Shown in pieces: positions 8,211 through 17,651 of a DNA stretch of 64,000 bases. The position numbers and the translations under genes are program-made. The DNA lies in the NCBI RefSeq assembly GCF_047495555.1, contig NZ_CP166866.1, positions 248,001 to 312,000 on the forward strand, in the 5' to 3' direction. The notes beneath the pieces are model-generated. The model was not told the origin of the DNA. It saw nothing but the letters and a program-made list of their open reading frames with translations, and did not search any database. Within the stretch, counting starts at the first letter, position 1, and every line of letters starts with the position of its first letter. The stretch is from Methanobacterium_D sp040373355. Lineage in GTDB: Archaea; Methanobacteriota; Methanobacteria; Methanobacteriales; Methanobacteriaceae.

Positions 8211-9011
8211 TTATTTACTTCTTTTAATTATTTCTTTTAATTCATCTATTTCAGCAAGCATCTCAAGACGCATTTTTTCCATTTCTAGTTTTATTTCGGC
8301 CAAGTTTCTATCAGATTCTTCTTTAGATTCTTTTTCAATCATGATAGATGATAATGATGCTGTTAATAGGCTCATAAGGAATACTCCCACAATCATTATG
8401 ATGGCTCCAGCCATTCTTCCCCCTACTGATTCAGGACTAATATCCCCATAACCTACTGTCGTAATTGTTACTATAACATACCATAGAGCATCATCATAGC
8501 TATCAACATCACTGTTTGAACCATGTTCTAATACAAAAAATGAAACTGTTCCTGCAGCAATGATAAAAAGGAATATTATGGCCCCATGAACTACAGTTGT
8601 TTTCCTGAGGAATTCAAGAATATTTTTCTGACTCTTTTTAAGTAAAACAAATACTCTAGCAATTCTTATAATCCGTATAAATCTGATGAAACCAAGGAAA
8701 TCTCCAGAAATTAATATAAATAACTCCAAAGGTATCATAGCAACCATATCAATCCAATTCTTCCGAATATATCTTAATTTTTGTTCCTGTTTCCTTATTT
8801 TAAATATAAATTCGAAAAACAACACAATACAAACAAAAGTATCAAAATTAATTATGATATTGACAGTATATTGATTTAAATCAATAAAGCTTATTAAAAT
8901 AAGTAAAAATAAATCAGTGATAATTAAAACTATTATGAATGCCTCTAAAAATTGCTTAATTTTATTATCCAGTAACCATTCTAGTCCAAAATATTTTTTA
9001 AATTTATCCAT
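8211..9011 (-). CDS. Voltage-gated potassium channel
   Basis: A 266-residue six-transmembrane channel. Hydrophobic helices S1-S3 lie in the first ~105 residues, and the S4 sensor at about 109-126 has arginines every third position (RFIRIIRIARVF). S5, the pore loop with selectivity filter TTVGYGD at 184-190, and S6 follow. The C-terminal 50 residues are a charged coiled coil likely to aid tetramerisation. It resembles KvAP-type archaeal channels. The Shine-Dalgarno is weak, and no regulatory neighbour is visible. Confidence 0.92.
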   Translation of the reverse strand: MDKFKKYFGLEWLLDNKIKQFLEAFIIVLIITDLFLLILISFIDLNQYTVNIIINFDTFVCIVLFFEFIFKIRKQEQKLRYIRKNWIDMVAMIPLELFILISGDFLGFIRFIRIIRIARVFVLLKKSQKNILEFLRKTTVVHGAIIFLFIIAAGTVSFFVLEHGSNSDVDSYDDALWYVIVTITTVGYGDISPESVGGRMAGAIIMIVGVFLMSLLTASLSSIMIEKESKEESDRNLAEIKLEMEKMRLEMLAEIDELKEIIKRSK

Positions 9012-9302
9012 TTTATCAATTAATGATTAAATGTATCTTATTTAAATAAATTTTCTACACACACAAAAAATAATATTAATAAAACATCAAAATAATAATT
9101 GCAGTGAATAGGATAATGTTATAATGGGGGAATTATACATATAAACCTATTTTTGCACTGCAATAGATTTAATCTGCTATTTTCTTATATAAATCTTTTT
9201 AAAGTTATTAAGTTACAAATTACTAAATAACAAGTCAAATATTAAGCTTATTCTTAATATTATCAATAAATCAATGACAAAAATAATAAATTTAAATAAT
9301 TT

Positions 9303-10505
9303 TTATTTGCTTTTTTCTTGGGCAAAAATGCATTCTGCAGTTTCAATGATATCTTTATTTTCATTTTCAGCTGCATTTTTAATATTCTTTATAACATCTG
9401 AGAAGATTTTATCTACTAAGACTTTAGTAAGATCATTTATAACTTTTTCCCTACCATTCACATCTCCAATCATCCTTACAGCCTTTTCTGTTTCCTGAAT
9501 CCTTATTTCCTCTGCATTACGACGTATGTTAGAAATAAGAGATTCTACTTCAAGATGTTTTAGAGATTTTTTAAGAAGTAAGAGTTCCTCTTCAATAATT
9601 TTTTGAGCTTCAATAGATTCAGATTCTCTCATTTTTCTATTTTTATCTGCTATTCCTCTCAAATCATCGATATTAAATAAATTAACGCCAATTTCTTTAA
9701 CATCTTCGTCGATATCTCTTGGATTTGCAATATCTACCATAACCATTTTAGAAAGTCTTTGAGCCGGAACTGCATTTTTTATTTTTTCCTTATTTAAAAT
9801 AGGATGAGGCGCACCTGTAGCACTTATAATTACATCAGCATCACTCATGGCTTCATCAAGCCTATCAAAATGTATTGCTGAACCCCCAAGTTCTCTTGCA
9901 AGACATGTTGCCCGATCATATGTTCTATTAGCTACCACTATTGCTTTTAAGTGTTTTTCAACAAGTGCCTTAGCAACGAGGGTTCCCATCTTCCCAGCAC
10001 CTATAATTAGAACTTTTTTACATTTTAAGTCCCCATAAACGGATTCTGCAAGTTCAACTGCTGCAGAACCTATAGAAATGGAACCTTTGTTTATATTTGT
10101 CCTTTTTCTTACAGATTGTCCTACATGAATTGCCTTTGTAAAAATAGTGTTTAATAAGGGACCACAGCTACCAGATTCAATGCTTTTCTTTCTTGCATCT
10201 TTAATCTGACCTAATATCTGGTCCTCACCAATTATCATGGATTCAAGGCCACATGACAACCTAAGAAGGTGGCTTATAGCATTATCATCAGTTTCAACAA
10301 TAAAATCATCAAAATTAAACTTTTCAGTGTGAAAATCATCTATAATTATATAGATTTCAAAACGATTACATGTCTTAATCTGGATATACTCATCAACAAG
10401 ATGTTCTCTTTTTATGTGAGAAAATATTTCTTCCATTTGACGAGTAGATTTCTCTATTGTACAAATATCGGCTGTTTTATGGTCGATTCTGACGTTTAGA
10501 ATCAC
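9303..10505 (-). CDS. hemA: Glutamyl-tRNA reductase
   Basis: A 400-residue enzyme that reduces Glu-tRNA(Glu) to glutamate-1-semialdehyde, the first step of C5 tetrapyrrole synthesis feeding F430, cobamides and siroheme. The catalytic cysteine is C46 in IKTCNRFEIY. The NADPH Rossmann motif is VLIIGAGKMGTLVAKAL around residues 175-190, and the C-terminal helices form the dimer spine. The GTG start follows GGTGATAAA. The precorrin-2 dehydrogenase gene lies directly upstream on the same strand, so the two are probably cotranscribed. Confidence 0.96.
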   Translation of the reverse strand: MILNVRIDHKTADICTIEKSTRQMEEIFSHIKREHLVDEYIQIKTCNRFEIYIIIDDFHTEKFNFDDFIVETDDNAISHLLRLSCGLESMIIGEDQILGQIKDARKKSIESGSCGPLLNTIFTKAIHVGQSVRKRTNINKGSISIGSAAVELAESVYGDLKCKKVLIIGAGKMGTLVAKALVEKHLKAIVVANRTYDRATCLARELGGSAIHFDRLDEAMSDADVIISATGAPHPILNKEKIKNAVPAQRLSKMVMVDIANPRDIDEDVKEIGVNLFNIDDLRGIADKNRKMRESESIEAQKIIEEELLLLKKSLKHLEVESLISNIRRNAEEIRIQETEKAVRMIGDVNGREKVINDLTKVLVDKIFSDVIKNIKNAAENENKDIIETAECIFAQEKSK

Positions 10506-10573
10506 TTTATCACCTGAAAATCATTGGAATAGTGCCAATATAAATTTTTCATAGCATATTGCTGTATTTAAAT

Positions 10574-11191
10574 TTAATCTGAGTTCAAAAGGTTCATGAC
10601 GTATTTTTTAGCGTCTTCCAGATTTCTTTCCTTTAATAATCTATTTATATTTTCATCATTTATTATTTCATATAAATAATCTCTACGCTTTTTTTGATTC
10701 TCAATTTTTTCTTTTAATATATTTCTGGTAAAGTCTTGAAGTTCAAGCTGTAAAATATCTTCTTCTGTTATTAAATTTTGTATTCTTTTTCTTAACTTTT
10801 TAGCCATAAGAGGGCTCTTCCCACCAGTGAATATACATAACTGCACGTCACCTATAAAAAAAGAAGATGGAACAATTAAGTTTCCTTCTTCCGGATAATC
10901 CGCACGGTTTAAAAGTTTATTTTTGGCTAATTTTGCTACTTTTTCATTTAAATTATGGTCTCCAGTAGCTACAACTACAATTTCAGACCATTCAACCCAT
11001 TTTTCAATTTCGGAAACAGGTTTACAAAGAGCGCCAAGGTCAATGAGTTCTTCTGAGATTTCTCTTCCAATTATATTAACGTTAGCGCCAACTTTAATAA
11101 ATCTAAGTGCTCGACGACTACCTACTTCTCCTGCACCAACAATTAAAACGTTTTTGTTTTCCATTTGCAGGAAAAGAGAAGTCCAGCTCAT
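10574..11191 (-). CDS. Precorrin-2 dehydrogenase / sirohydrochlorin ferrochelatase-like protein
   Basis: A 205-residue Met8/CysG-N/SirC-type protein. The N-terminal NAD-binding motif VLIVGAGEVGSRRALRF is followed by the conserved NRADYPEEGNLIVPSSFF segment and the FTGGKSP turn of this family. It oxidises precorrin-2 to sirohydrochlorin and may also insert metal. It forms a tetrapyrrole pair with hemA downstream, with a 68-base gap. GGAG precedes the ATG. Its leader contains a degenerate hairpin chain (11229-11310). Confidence 0.92.
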   Translation of the reverse strand: MSWTSLFLQMENKNVLIVGAGEVGSRRALRFIKVGANVNIIGREISEELIDLGALCKPVSEIEKWVEWSEIVVVATGDHNLNEKVAKLAKNKLLNRADYPEEGNLIVPSSFFIGDVQLCIFTGGKSPLMAKKLRKRIQNLITEEDILQLELQDFTRNILKEKIENQKKRRDYLYEIINDENINRLLKERNLEDAKKYVMNLLNSD

Positions 11192-11228
11192 ATTAAAGCT
11201 CCAATTAATAATTTAAATTTAATTTTTT

Positions 11229-11310
11229 ATTTCCGCAGCGAAGCAGTATTTAGATCAATCTGTTGTAAAATTTTATTTTGCATGCCCAAAATCTTTGATT
11301 GTTGATTGCT
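11229..11310 (-). repeat. Degenerate hairpin chain upstream of the precorrin-2 dehydrogenase gene
   Basis: Read on the minus strand (the sense strand of the downstream gene) it contains AATC-AAA-GATT (imperfect longer arms), the linker GGGCATGC, AAAAT-AAA-ATTTT (11267-11279), GATTGATC, and TTCGCTGCGGAA. The last motif is repeated in the chain at 19769-19838. Pairing is weaker than in the tuf or 58-kb chains, so it looks like a decayed member. Confidence 0.55.
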
Positions 11311-11325
11311 TCTGGAAAGGTAAAT

Positions 11326-11805
11326 TTATTGCTGCAATTCAAGACTTTTCATCTTAAGAATCTTAGCAGCCATTCTTAAATCATTTCCGCATTCTTGAAG
11401 AACACTAACTGCTTCTTCTTCTGGAACATTGAACGCATCTGCAAGTGCTTTAACTTCTTCTTTAGAAGATTCTGATGCTCCTACCAATTCCTCAGAAAGC
11501 TGTTTTTTAAGTTCCATGTATTCTTCAGTACTCATATCTATTTTACGCATTACCATATCTCGTAACGGACATGGTTTTGAAGGTTTACAGCACCAGACAA
11601 GTGAACCAAAACAGGTCCCTTCACCGTTACCTAACCTTGTTTTTTTACCAAATTCTTCTTTTTTTGCTATGTACTCTTGAGAACTCATACCTACATCTTC
11701 AAGAGCATATATGATTGGGCAGGGCTTTACTGGCGGACAACAAAAGGTTAAAGCTCTTTTGTCCCCTCCCCTGCATACATGTGATGGTGAGTCTTCCCAT
11801 ACCAT
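11326..11805 (-). CDS. Methanogenesis marker protein 9
   Basis: A 159-residue protein found in methanogens and usually annotated as methanogenesis marker 9. It has two cysteine-rich segments (CRGGDKRALTFCCPP and TCFGSLVWCCKPSKPC), each likely to bind metal or Fe-S, and a C-terminal UBA-like helical domain (VPEEEAVSVLQECGNDLRMAAKIL). The function is not established; its distribution suggests a role in methyl-CoM reductase or its cofactors. It lies directly downstream of atwA on the same strand, with a 106-base gap. GGAGG precedes the ATG. Confidence 0.9.
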   Translation of the reverse strand: MVWEDSPSHVCRGGDKRALTFCCPPVKPCPIIYALEDVGMSSQEYIAKKEEFGKKTRLGNGEGTCFGSLVWCCKPSKPCPLRDMVMRKIDMSTEEYMELKKQLSEELVGASESSKEEVKALADAFNVPEEEAVSVLQECGNDLRMAAKILKMKSLELQQ

Positions 11806-11911
11806 TATATTCCTCCAAATTCTGATTTTGGTTCAGGAAATTCATAGAATTTTTTGAGAATTTCCTTTAACCTTCAAATTTATTCAATTAGTTTATAAAA
11901 GAAATGTTCTA

Positions 11912-13507
11912 TTATTCTTCAGTGAGCATTTCTTGCTTTTCAGTTGGTGTCAACTCTTCAACAATTGAGTGTGGATCTCCTGTTTTAAGGATTCTTCCAC
12001 CCCTCATCAGAGCTGCTCGATCACAAACATCCAGCACAAAGTCCATATCATGTGATATAATAAGGAAAGTTTGATTTAATTCTTCTCTCGCCTTTTTAAT
12101 GGAATCTGTTACCTGGACTCTAGTTATTGGGTCCATTGTTCCAGTAGGTTCATCAAGAATAATTATATTAGGCTCTTTAATTAAAACCTGTGCTAAAGCA
12201 ACCCTATGCCTCTCCCCACCACTTAATTCATCAGGATATTTATTTAAAAGGCTTGCTGCATATTCTTCATCAAATCCAACAGCTTTAAGCACATATGATG
12301 CTTTCATTTTTGCAAATTCAGCTGGAAGTTCAAGACTTATTGCTTCAGTCAAATTACCCAGAACTGTTCTATGAGGATAGAGGCTGTATTCCTGGTGAAG
12401 AATGCCAAGATAAGGTTTAATTCTTCCTCTCCCTAATGGACCAGATTCAGTCATGTCTACCCAGTCTTCTCCAAGTTTAACTATTATATTACCTGCACTT
12501 GGTTCAGTTAGTCCATATAAAATTCTGGAAAGAGTGGTTTTACCTGCCCCACTTAGTCCAACAATACCAAAGATTTCTCCCTCATCAACTGTCAAGTCAA
12601 TCCCATCTACAGCTTTTACTACCCCTCTTTCTAAGGAATAGTAATGCTTTTTAACTTCTTCCATCTTGATCATAGGACCTCCAGTCTGGTAATCTTCAGT
12701 TTTCTTAGGAAGTGGAACCTGCTCTAAAAATCTCTTCACAACAGATTCCGCATCGCCTTCGTCAACTATATGGCCCTTTTCAAGCCATATAACGTGATCA
12801 GAAAGCTTTCTCATAACTTCAGGCCAGTGCGAAGTAATGATCATTGTTGTATTTTTTTCCTTAACCCCTTCGAGGAGTGCATCGTGTATAAGTTCAGCTG
12901 TTTTTGGATCTAGCGTACCTGTAGGTTCATCTGCAAGGAATACCATAGGTTCTTTCGCTATTTGCCTTGCAAGCACTACCCTTTGCTTTTCTCCACCACT
13001 AAGATCCCTTGCAATATGGGTAATTCTGTGGGTCATTTGAGTTGTTTCAAGAAGATCAATAGCCATGTACATACTTTCTTCTTCATCATGATGACTAATA
13101 GACTTTAAAACATTATCAATTACAGTATCATCTTCATAGAGTGCGAATGTACGCTGAAGCATAATAGAAATTCGTCTTCGGATTGCAGCATATATTCTTC
13201 TATCAGTATCCCAAAGATCAACTCTTTTTGCTTCAAATTGACCCCCACATTGGCAAATTTGCCCTATTTTCGAAGGTGCATCTACTAAAACACATTTAGG
13301 GCATAGTGCAATGTTATAGAATATTTTACCACTGTCTGGTTTGTATTCCTTCATTCCACGAAGCATATTTATTAATACAGATTTTCCTGCACCACTTCTG
13401 CCTAAAATACCCAATACCCTACCTTCATCTATGGTAATATTCAAATTTTTTAAAACATCAACGCCTTTAAATGTTTTAGTAACATTTTCTAATTCTATAA
13501 AAGACAT
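11912..13507 (-). CDS. atwA: Methyl-coenzyme M reductase activation component A2 (twin ABC ATPase)
   Basis: A 531-residue soluble protein with two ABC ATPase domains and no membrane segments. It takes part in ATP-dependent reductive activation of methyl-CoM reductase (Ni(II) to Ni(I) F430). Walker A motifs are GILGRSGAGKSVL and GIVGLSGAGKTTL; signatures are LSGGEKQR and LSGGERHR; both Walker B regions end in ADEPTG or LDEPTG. The first domain carries a four-cysteine insertion (CPKC...CQC) typical of A2. GGTGATCTC precedes the ATG. The adjacent marker 9 gene fits an MCR maturation role. Confidence 0.95.
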   Translation of the reverse strand: MSFIELENVTKTFKGVDVLKNLNITIDEGRVLGILGRSGAGKSVLINMLRGMKEYKPDSGKIFYNIALCPKCVLVDAPSKIGQICQCGGQFEAKRVDLWDTDRRIYAAIRRRISIMLQRTFALYEDDTVIDNVLKSISHHDEEESMYMAIDLLETTQMTHRITHIARDLSGGEKQRVVLARQIAKEPMVFLADEPTGTLDPKTAELIHDALLEGVKEKNTTMIITSHWPEVMRKLSDHVIWLEKGHIVDEGDAESVVKRFLEQVPLPKKTEDYQTGGPMIKMEEVKKHYYSLERGVVKAVDGIDLTVDEGEIFGIVGLSGAGKTTLSRILYGLTEPSAGNIIVKLGEDWVDMTESGPLGRGRIKPYLGILHQEYSLYPHRTVLGNLTEAISLELPAEFAKMKASYVLKAVGFDEEYAASLLNKYPDELSGGERHRVALAQVLIKEPNIIILDEPTGTMDPITRVQVTDSIKKAREELNQTFLIISHDMDFVLDVCDRAALMRGGRILKTGDPHSIVEELTPTEKQEMLTEE

Positions 13508-13580
13508 GAGATCACCTTCGAAATTAATAGTTGCAATAAATATATTATATGATATTTAGGTTTATATTAAAAATTTTTAT

Positions 13581-14315
13581 CTATATCATTGAAAGATCAA
13601 ATGGAATTTGCCCTTTCATTACAGCCCTTGCAATTGAAATCCCATCTGCACCTGCAGAAATCATTTTCCTTGCAGATTCAACATCACGGATTGAATTGTT
13701 ACCTATTAAAAATATATCTGTATTTTCTTTAATTAATTTAATGAGGGCATAATCTGCAGTATTATATCCTGGTTTCATAGCATCCACATGTAAAAAATCA
13801 GCTCCTGCATCTTCAATTATTTTCGAAACTTCAATATCATCCACATTCTCAATATTGGCTCTTATTTTAACAGATACTTTACTTTCTGCATTATCAACAA
13901 TAGATTTGACATAATCATGTAGTTTTCTGGCATCATAAAGTAGTGCTTGTCCACAGCCAATATCTGTTATTTCCGGCTGTCTGCAATGTGCATTTATTTC
14001 TATAACATCAATTTGAGGTAACTTTGATACTTCAACTATAGGTTCGGTAGATATTGAGCGTATATTAGCAGATAAAAGTCCATTCCATGATTCTTTAATT
14101 AAGGATGCTTCATTTTCAATATGTGATATTATGTTTTCTTGAGGAATATCAAATTCAGGTCTTCCCCTCATGATAATTTTTTGACTTGCCTCTATGGTTT
14201 CATTATCTAGATTATAACCGCCAATTGTTACCATGTCAAAGCTGTGAGCTAGTTTTTTACAGAAATTTCCATCAGTTGTTCCTGCCATTGGTGCTAAAAC
14301 CTTGATAAGAATCAC
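13581..14315 (-). CDS. TIM-barrel protein related to tRNA-dihydrouridine synthase (archaeal NifR3-like)
   Basis: A 244-residue barrel beginning VLAPMAGTTDGNF, the FMN-site signature of Dus/NifR3 enzymes, with INAHCRQPE in place of the Dus NxGCP segment and GNNSI/GADGISIARA phosphate-binding turns at the end. It is shorter than true Dus (no RNA-binding helical domain), so tRNA reduction is doubtful. It sits between MCR activation and F420 genes. The start is uncertain: a GTG at 14315 is in frame but overlaps the apparent ribosome-binding site AGGTGAT. Confidence 0.82.
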   Translation of the reverse strand: MILIKVLAPMAGTTDGNFCKKLAHSFDMVTIGGYNLDNETIEASQKIIMRGRPEFDIPQENIISHIENEASLIKESWNGLLSANIRSISTEPIVEVSKLPQIDVIEINAHCRQPEITDIGCGQALLYDARKLHDYVKSIVDNAESKVSVKIRANIENVDDIEVSKIIEDAGADFLHVDAMKPGYNTADYALIKLIKENTDIFLIGNNSIRDVESARKMISAGADGISIARAVMKGQIPFDLSMI

Positions 14316-14375
14316 CTATAAATAATAAAATATCGTATAAATGTAATAAAAATATTCAAAATAATAAAATGAAGG

Positions 14376-15131
14376 CTATTCCTTCATCACATGGACAAGA
14401 TCGTAGGTAAAACCTCCCCTTATCTCTTCCAAGGCAAGATCTGCAAGATTAGCAGCTTTCTCAGCAGTTGGAGCTTTTCCAACACCTGCCTTAAGTGCTA
14501 TATTAGTTTCGTCTTCAATTTCTTCAATTATTTTTAAAATTGCCTCTGGTGTAAGTCCATTACATGGAGACATGAAATTATCCCCACCTATAAAGAACAC
14601 AAGAGATCCTTTTTCAATTAATTTTTTCATTAAAAAGTGTTGAACCCTATTTACAATAAAAGAAGTGTCATAAGCAGGGATTATGTCAGTTAAAGAATCT
14701 GTAATTCCGTTTATATCTATATGTGCAATTTGAACAAAGCTATCATCTTTATTCACAAGACCATCTATTGCCAGAATTTCATTACGTTCTTCAGATTGTG
14801 CTCCACCATAGTTTTGAAGTGCTGCAGTAGCATTTCTTTGTGCTTCGTAAGGTGTTTCTGCTGCACCCACTCCCATACTTATGGTTATAGGGTATCTATT
14901 ACCTATGGATTTCTGGATTCTCAGGTGATCTTCCACATCCACGTTATTAGTAATTGCAAGCATATTATCGAAACGGGTGAAGAAAACGAGTCCGCCTTTA
15001 GCAGCGAATTGTCTTTGAACGTCAGCGTAAAGTTCTGCTTGTAAAATTTGAAGGTCTGCTTCAGCCCTTGGAGCTGGTGTAACGGTCCATGGACCGTAAT
15101 TATCAATTTGAATTAAAGTCATCTGTATCAT
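14376..15131 (-). CDS. gch3: GTP cyclohydrolase III
   Basis: A 251-residue archaeal enzyme that converts GTP to the formamidopyrimidine FAPy, an early step to F420 and riboflavin. It has two related cyclase-like halves: FFTRFDNMLAI near residues 50-60 and FFIGGDNFMSP (GGDN motif) near 180-190. The ATG at 15131 overlaps the cofD stop as ATGA, indicating translational coupling, and follows GGTGAAATTGT. A second ATG nine bases on is also possible. The product and neighbours fit an F420-synthesis operon. Confidence 0.94.
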   Translation of the reverse strand: MIQMTLIQIDNYGPWTVTPAPRAEADLQILQAELYADVQRQFAAKGGLVFFTRFDNMLAITNNVDVEDHLRIQKSIGNRYPITISMGVGAAETPYEAQRNATAALQNYGGAQSEERNEILAIDGLVNKDDSFVQIAHIDINGITDSLTDIIPAYDTSFIVNRVQHFLMKKLIEKGSLVFFIGGDNFMSPCNGLTPEAILKIIEEIEDETNIALKAGVGKAPTAEKAANLADLALEEIRGGFTYDLVHVMKE

Positions 15132-16033
15132 ACAATTTCACCCAAAATACATCTTGCTAAATTAACTTTATCCTCGATGGTCTTCATATTTGTGTTTGTT
15201 ATCATGACCTCTGATATTAGTTTTTCTATTTTTTTCTTGGATTCACTATCCTCAACATCTATTATAAACTTGTCTAAAAATTCTTGATAAAGTGATGCAA
15301 CTGCTATACTTGAAACTTCCATATTCATTGCATTCATGAATTTTGCTGCAGGTCCACTTACAGGTTTTCCCGCGATGATAGGGGATACTCCTACCACATA
15401 AGTCTTTTTTAATACCTCTTTTACTCCTTTAATTGAAAGGATAGGTCCTATAGATGTTACAGGATTTGAAGGTCCTATTATAATTATTTCCGAAGATTCA
15501 ATAATATTTATTAAATCTTCTGAAGGTTCCACGTCATTATATATTATGTTCTCAACTTCAGGCATTCCCTTTTTTTCAACCAGAAATTTGTGGAAACCCA
15601 TTTCTCCTTCATCTGTTATGATCTTAATATGTGACTGCTCATCACTCATGGGGATGATCTTTGATTTGACGCCTAAATTTTTTCTCTGAATATCCACAAC
15701 TTTGGAGAGGGAATATTTTTCCATAAGCATAGTTTTTTGGATTTTAGTGGCGCGATCTTTATCTCCAATCCTTAATACTTCATCTTGCCCGATTTTTTTT
15801 AAGGTTTCATGGGTTATAAATGTATCATCTTTTATACCATACCATGTATCCTCATTTATCATGTGGGCAAGGGTATACATGACAGTGTCTATGTCTGGTG
15901 CTATATAGTTTCCTGATATATATGTATTTTCCACTGTGTTTACAATTACATTAATATTCTCAGGATCAATTATTTTAGCGATTCCTTGAATTAATTTTGG
16001 TGTTCCAGTTCCACCAGAAAGTACTGTTATCAT
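15128..16033 (-). CDS. cofD: 2-phospho-L-lactate transferase (F420 biosynthesis)
   Basis: A 301-residue enzyme that joins the activated lactyl (or related) phosphate to 7,8-didemethyl-8-hydroxy-5-deazariboflavin (Fo), forming F420-0. The N-terminal VLSGGTGTPKLIQGI is the nucleotide-binding loop of the CofD fold. Later motifs include IIIGPSNPVTSIGPIL and VVGVSPIIAGKPVSGPA, both characteristic. It is followed with a 4-base overlap by GTP cyclohydrolase III and preceded by cofE 52 bases upstream. Confidence 0.96.
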   Translation of the reverse strand: MITVLSGGTGTPKLIQGIAKIIDPENINVIVNTVENTYISGNYIAPDIDTVMYTLAHMINEDTWYGIKDDTFITHETLKKIGQDEVLRIGDKDRATKIQKTMLMEKYSLSKVVDIQRKNLGVKSKIIPMSDEQSHIKIITDEGEMGFHKFLVEKKGMPEVENIIYNDVEPSEDLINIIESSEIIIIGPSNPVTSIGPILSIKGVKEVLKKTYVVGVSPIIAGKPVSGPAAKFMNAMNMEVSSIAVASLYQEFLDKFIIDVEDSESKKKIEKLISEVMITNTNMKTIEDKVNLARCILGEIV

Positions 16034-16085
16034 ATAATCTCTCTTTTAAGTTTTAATTACATAATTACAATAAAAACAAAAATAA

Positions 16086-16847
16086 TTATCTAAACACATC
16101 ATATTTTTTAGGCCTTATAATATCTTTAGAGGTAGCATTAATATCTTTTAAATCATTAACATAACTAATTCCTTTAATTAAAACAACAGGTATTCCTTCA
16201 TCAGCTTGCCCCATTAAAATAGATGCTGCAGAAGAAAGTTCATCAGCAACTGCAATACTGGTAGTTTGAAGTTGTCTCCCATATAAATCCTTTTCTCCTT
16301 TCCTATCCCATAATGGATTCATACCAGATATTCCAACTGCTGTTCCAATAGCTCCCTCTCTAAATGCCCGTCCTTGAGTATCAGATATTATAATAACAAC
16401 TTCTTTGCCAATTGCATTTAAAATCTTTTCCCGAATAATTTGGGCACTTTTATCTGGATTTTCTGGAATTGGAGTTGCAATACCGTTTTCAACATTTGAT
16501 TCATCAATTCCAGCATTTGCACATACAAAACCATGTTTTGTTTCACTAATTATAAAATCAGGACCCACAGCTATTATCTCATTTGACTCATTAATTATAG
16601 ATTCTACAATTTGTGGTTCCTTTCCAGTCTTTTCAGCGATTTCTATGGCTTTTAAGCTGGGTTGAATAGATTGAAGATCAATTTTATTGCCTTCTGCCTT
16701 TGATATTATTGTCTCAGCTATAACGATAACATCATTGTTTTCAATTTCAATATTTTCTTTCTTTATAGCATTTAATATCAGCGATGCAATATCATCCCCT
16801 TCTTTTACAAGAGGTATACCTTCAATCCCAATAACCCTTATTTCCAT
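16086..16847 (-). CDS. cofE: Coenzyme F420:L-glutamate ligase
   Basis: A 253-residue GTP-dependent ligase that adds glutamates to F420-0. It has the CofE core motifs VIAETIISKAEGN, VCANAGIDESNV, VIISDTQGRAFREGAIG and ADELSSAASILMGQADEG. It is the gene upstream of cofD. The ATG at 16847 follows GGGTGCATAA, and this ribosome-binding site starts in the purO stop codon, so purO, cofE, cofD and gch3 are probably one transcript. Confidence 0.96.
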   Translation of the reverse strand: MEIRVIGIEGIPLVKEGDDIASLILNAIKKENIEIENNDVIVIAETIISKAEGNKIDLQSIQPSLKAIEIAEKTGKEPQIVESIINESNEIIAVGPDFIISETKHGFVCANAGIDESNVENGIATPIPENPDKSAQIIREKILNAIGKEVVIIISDTQGRAFREGAIGTAVGISGMNPLWDRKGEKDLYGRQLQTTSIAVADELSSAASILMGQADEGIPVVLIKGISYVNDLKDINATSKDIIRPKKYDVFR

Positions 16848-16856
16848 TTATGCACC

Positions 16857-17459
16857 CTACATTGATTTAATTTCCCATTTTTTATCTGCAAATGCAGCCA
16901 CAGAATCTACAGGATTTGTAAACTCTTCAAATTTTCCACCATCATATATGAATCTAGCAGCATCTTCTGCATCACTACATATAAATTCAACATAATTAGG
17001 TTTTATATGTTCATATGTTGAAATATAGCATGCTTCATCTGCCCTAACTTTTTCAACTATTAAATCTTCATGAGTTACAATCCCAATATAAGAATCTCCG
17101 TTTAAATCTGTTGCTCCAGCAATTCTAGGAGTGTTAAAATCGTCTTTCTCATAATCCATCGTAAGTAGTGTTAATGCTATGGAATCACGAATATTCATAC
17201 CCGATGCTATTTTTTCAGCAATTATATCTGTATGGGAGCCGTTTGATACCACTGCAATATCATCTACAATCCGTATACAATTATAGGCAATATATGGATT
17301 TTTAAAGATATCAGTTTCATGTCCTTCTTTAGGAATAATTGCTGCCCTATCTTCAAATATTTTTACCATTCGGTTTGGAAATGACCTGCTTGAAACCCTA
17401 TAGGCTGCAAATTTTCCCATTTCTGTACTTCCAACTGCGAGTATTCTTCCAAGATACAT
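16857..17459 (-). CDS. purO: Archaeal IMP cyclohydrolase PurO
   Basis: A 200-residue archaeal enzyme that closes FAICAR to IMP, the last step of purine synthesis, replacing the bacterial PurH cyclohydrolase. The N-terminus YLGRILAVGSTEMGKFAAYRVSSRSFPNR is diagnostic in its YRVSSRSFPNR part, followed by YNCIRIV and the GNxDLNGDSYIG-like region. It is first in the purO-cofE-cofD-gch3 run, consistent with GTP supply to F420 synthesis. AGGTGAAAAA precedes the ATG. A degenerate hairpin chain lies in its leader. Confidence 0.95.
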   Translation of the reverse strand: MYLGRILAVGSTEMGKFAAYRVSSRSFPNRMVKIFEDRAAIIPKEGHETDIFKNPYIAYNCIRIVDDIAVVSNGSHTDIIAEKIASGMNIRDSIALTLLTMDYEKDDFNTPRIAGATDLNGDSYIGIVTHEDLIVEKVRADEACYISTYEHIKPNYVEFICSDAEDAARFIYDGGKFEEFTNPVDSVAAFADKKWEIKSM

Positions 17460-17481
17460 TTTTTCACCTCAAAATCTGCCA

Positions 17482-17560
17482 AAATCTAAGATTTAAAAGC
17501 TACAAAAACATATATTCGAGGCAAAACAATATTTCGATGCATCAAAAATACATTTTCGGA
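17482..17560 (-). repeat. Degenerate hairpin chain in the purO leader
   Basis: On the minus strand it reads, in order, an imperfect CGAAAATG...TTTTTG arm pair, the linker ATGCATCGAAA also found at 40465-40476 of the rpoH chain, short CGAAA/CGAAT arms, and a perfect 5-bp hairpin AAATC-TTA-GATTT (17482-17494). The elements match the chain grammar, but most arms are mismatched. Confidence 0.5.
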
Positions 17561-17651
17561 TGCTTTATGATTACTGGCTACATTTTTTAACCTAAACCCG
17601 ATATTTATTGATTATAGTTAAATTTAATCCCTTATAAACTTAATTCGATGC

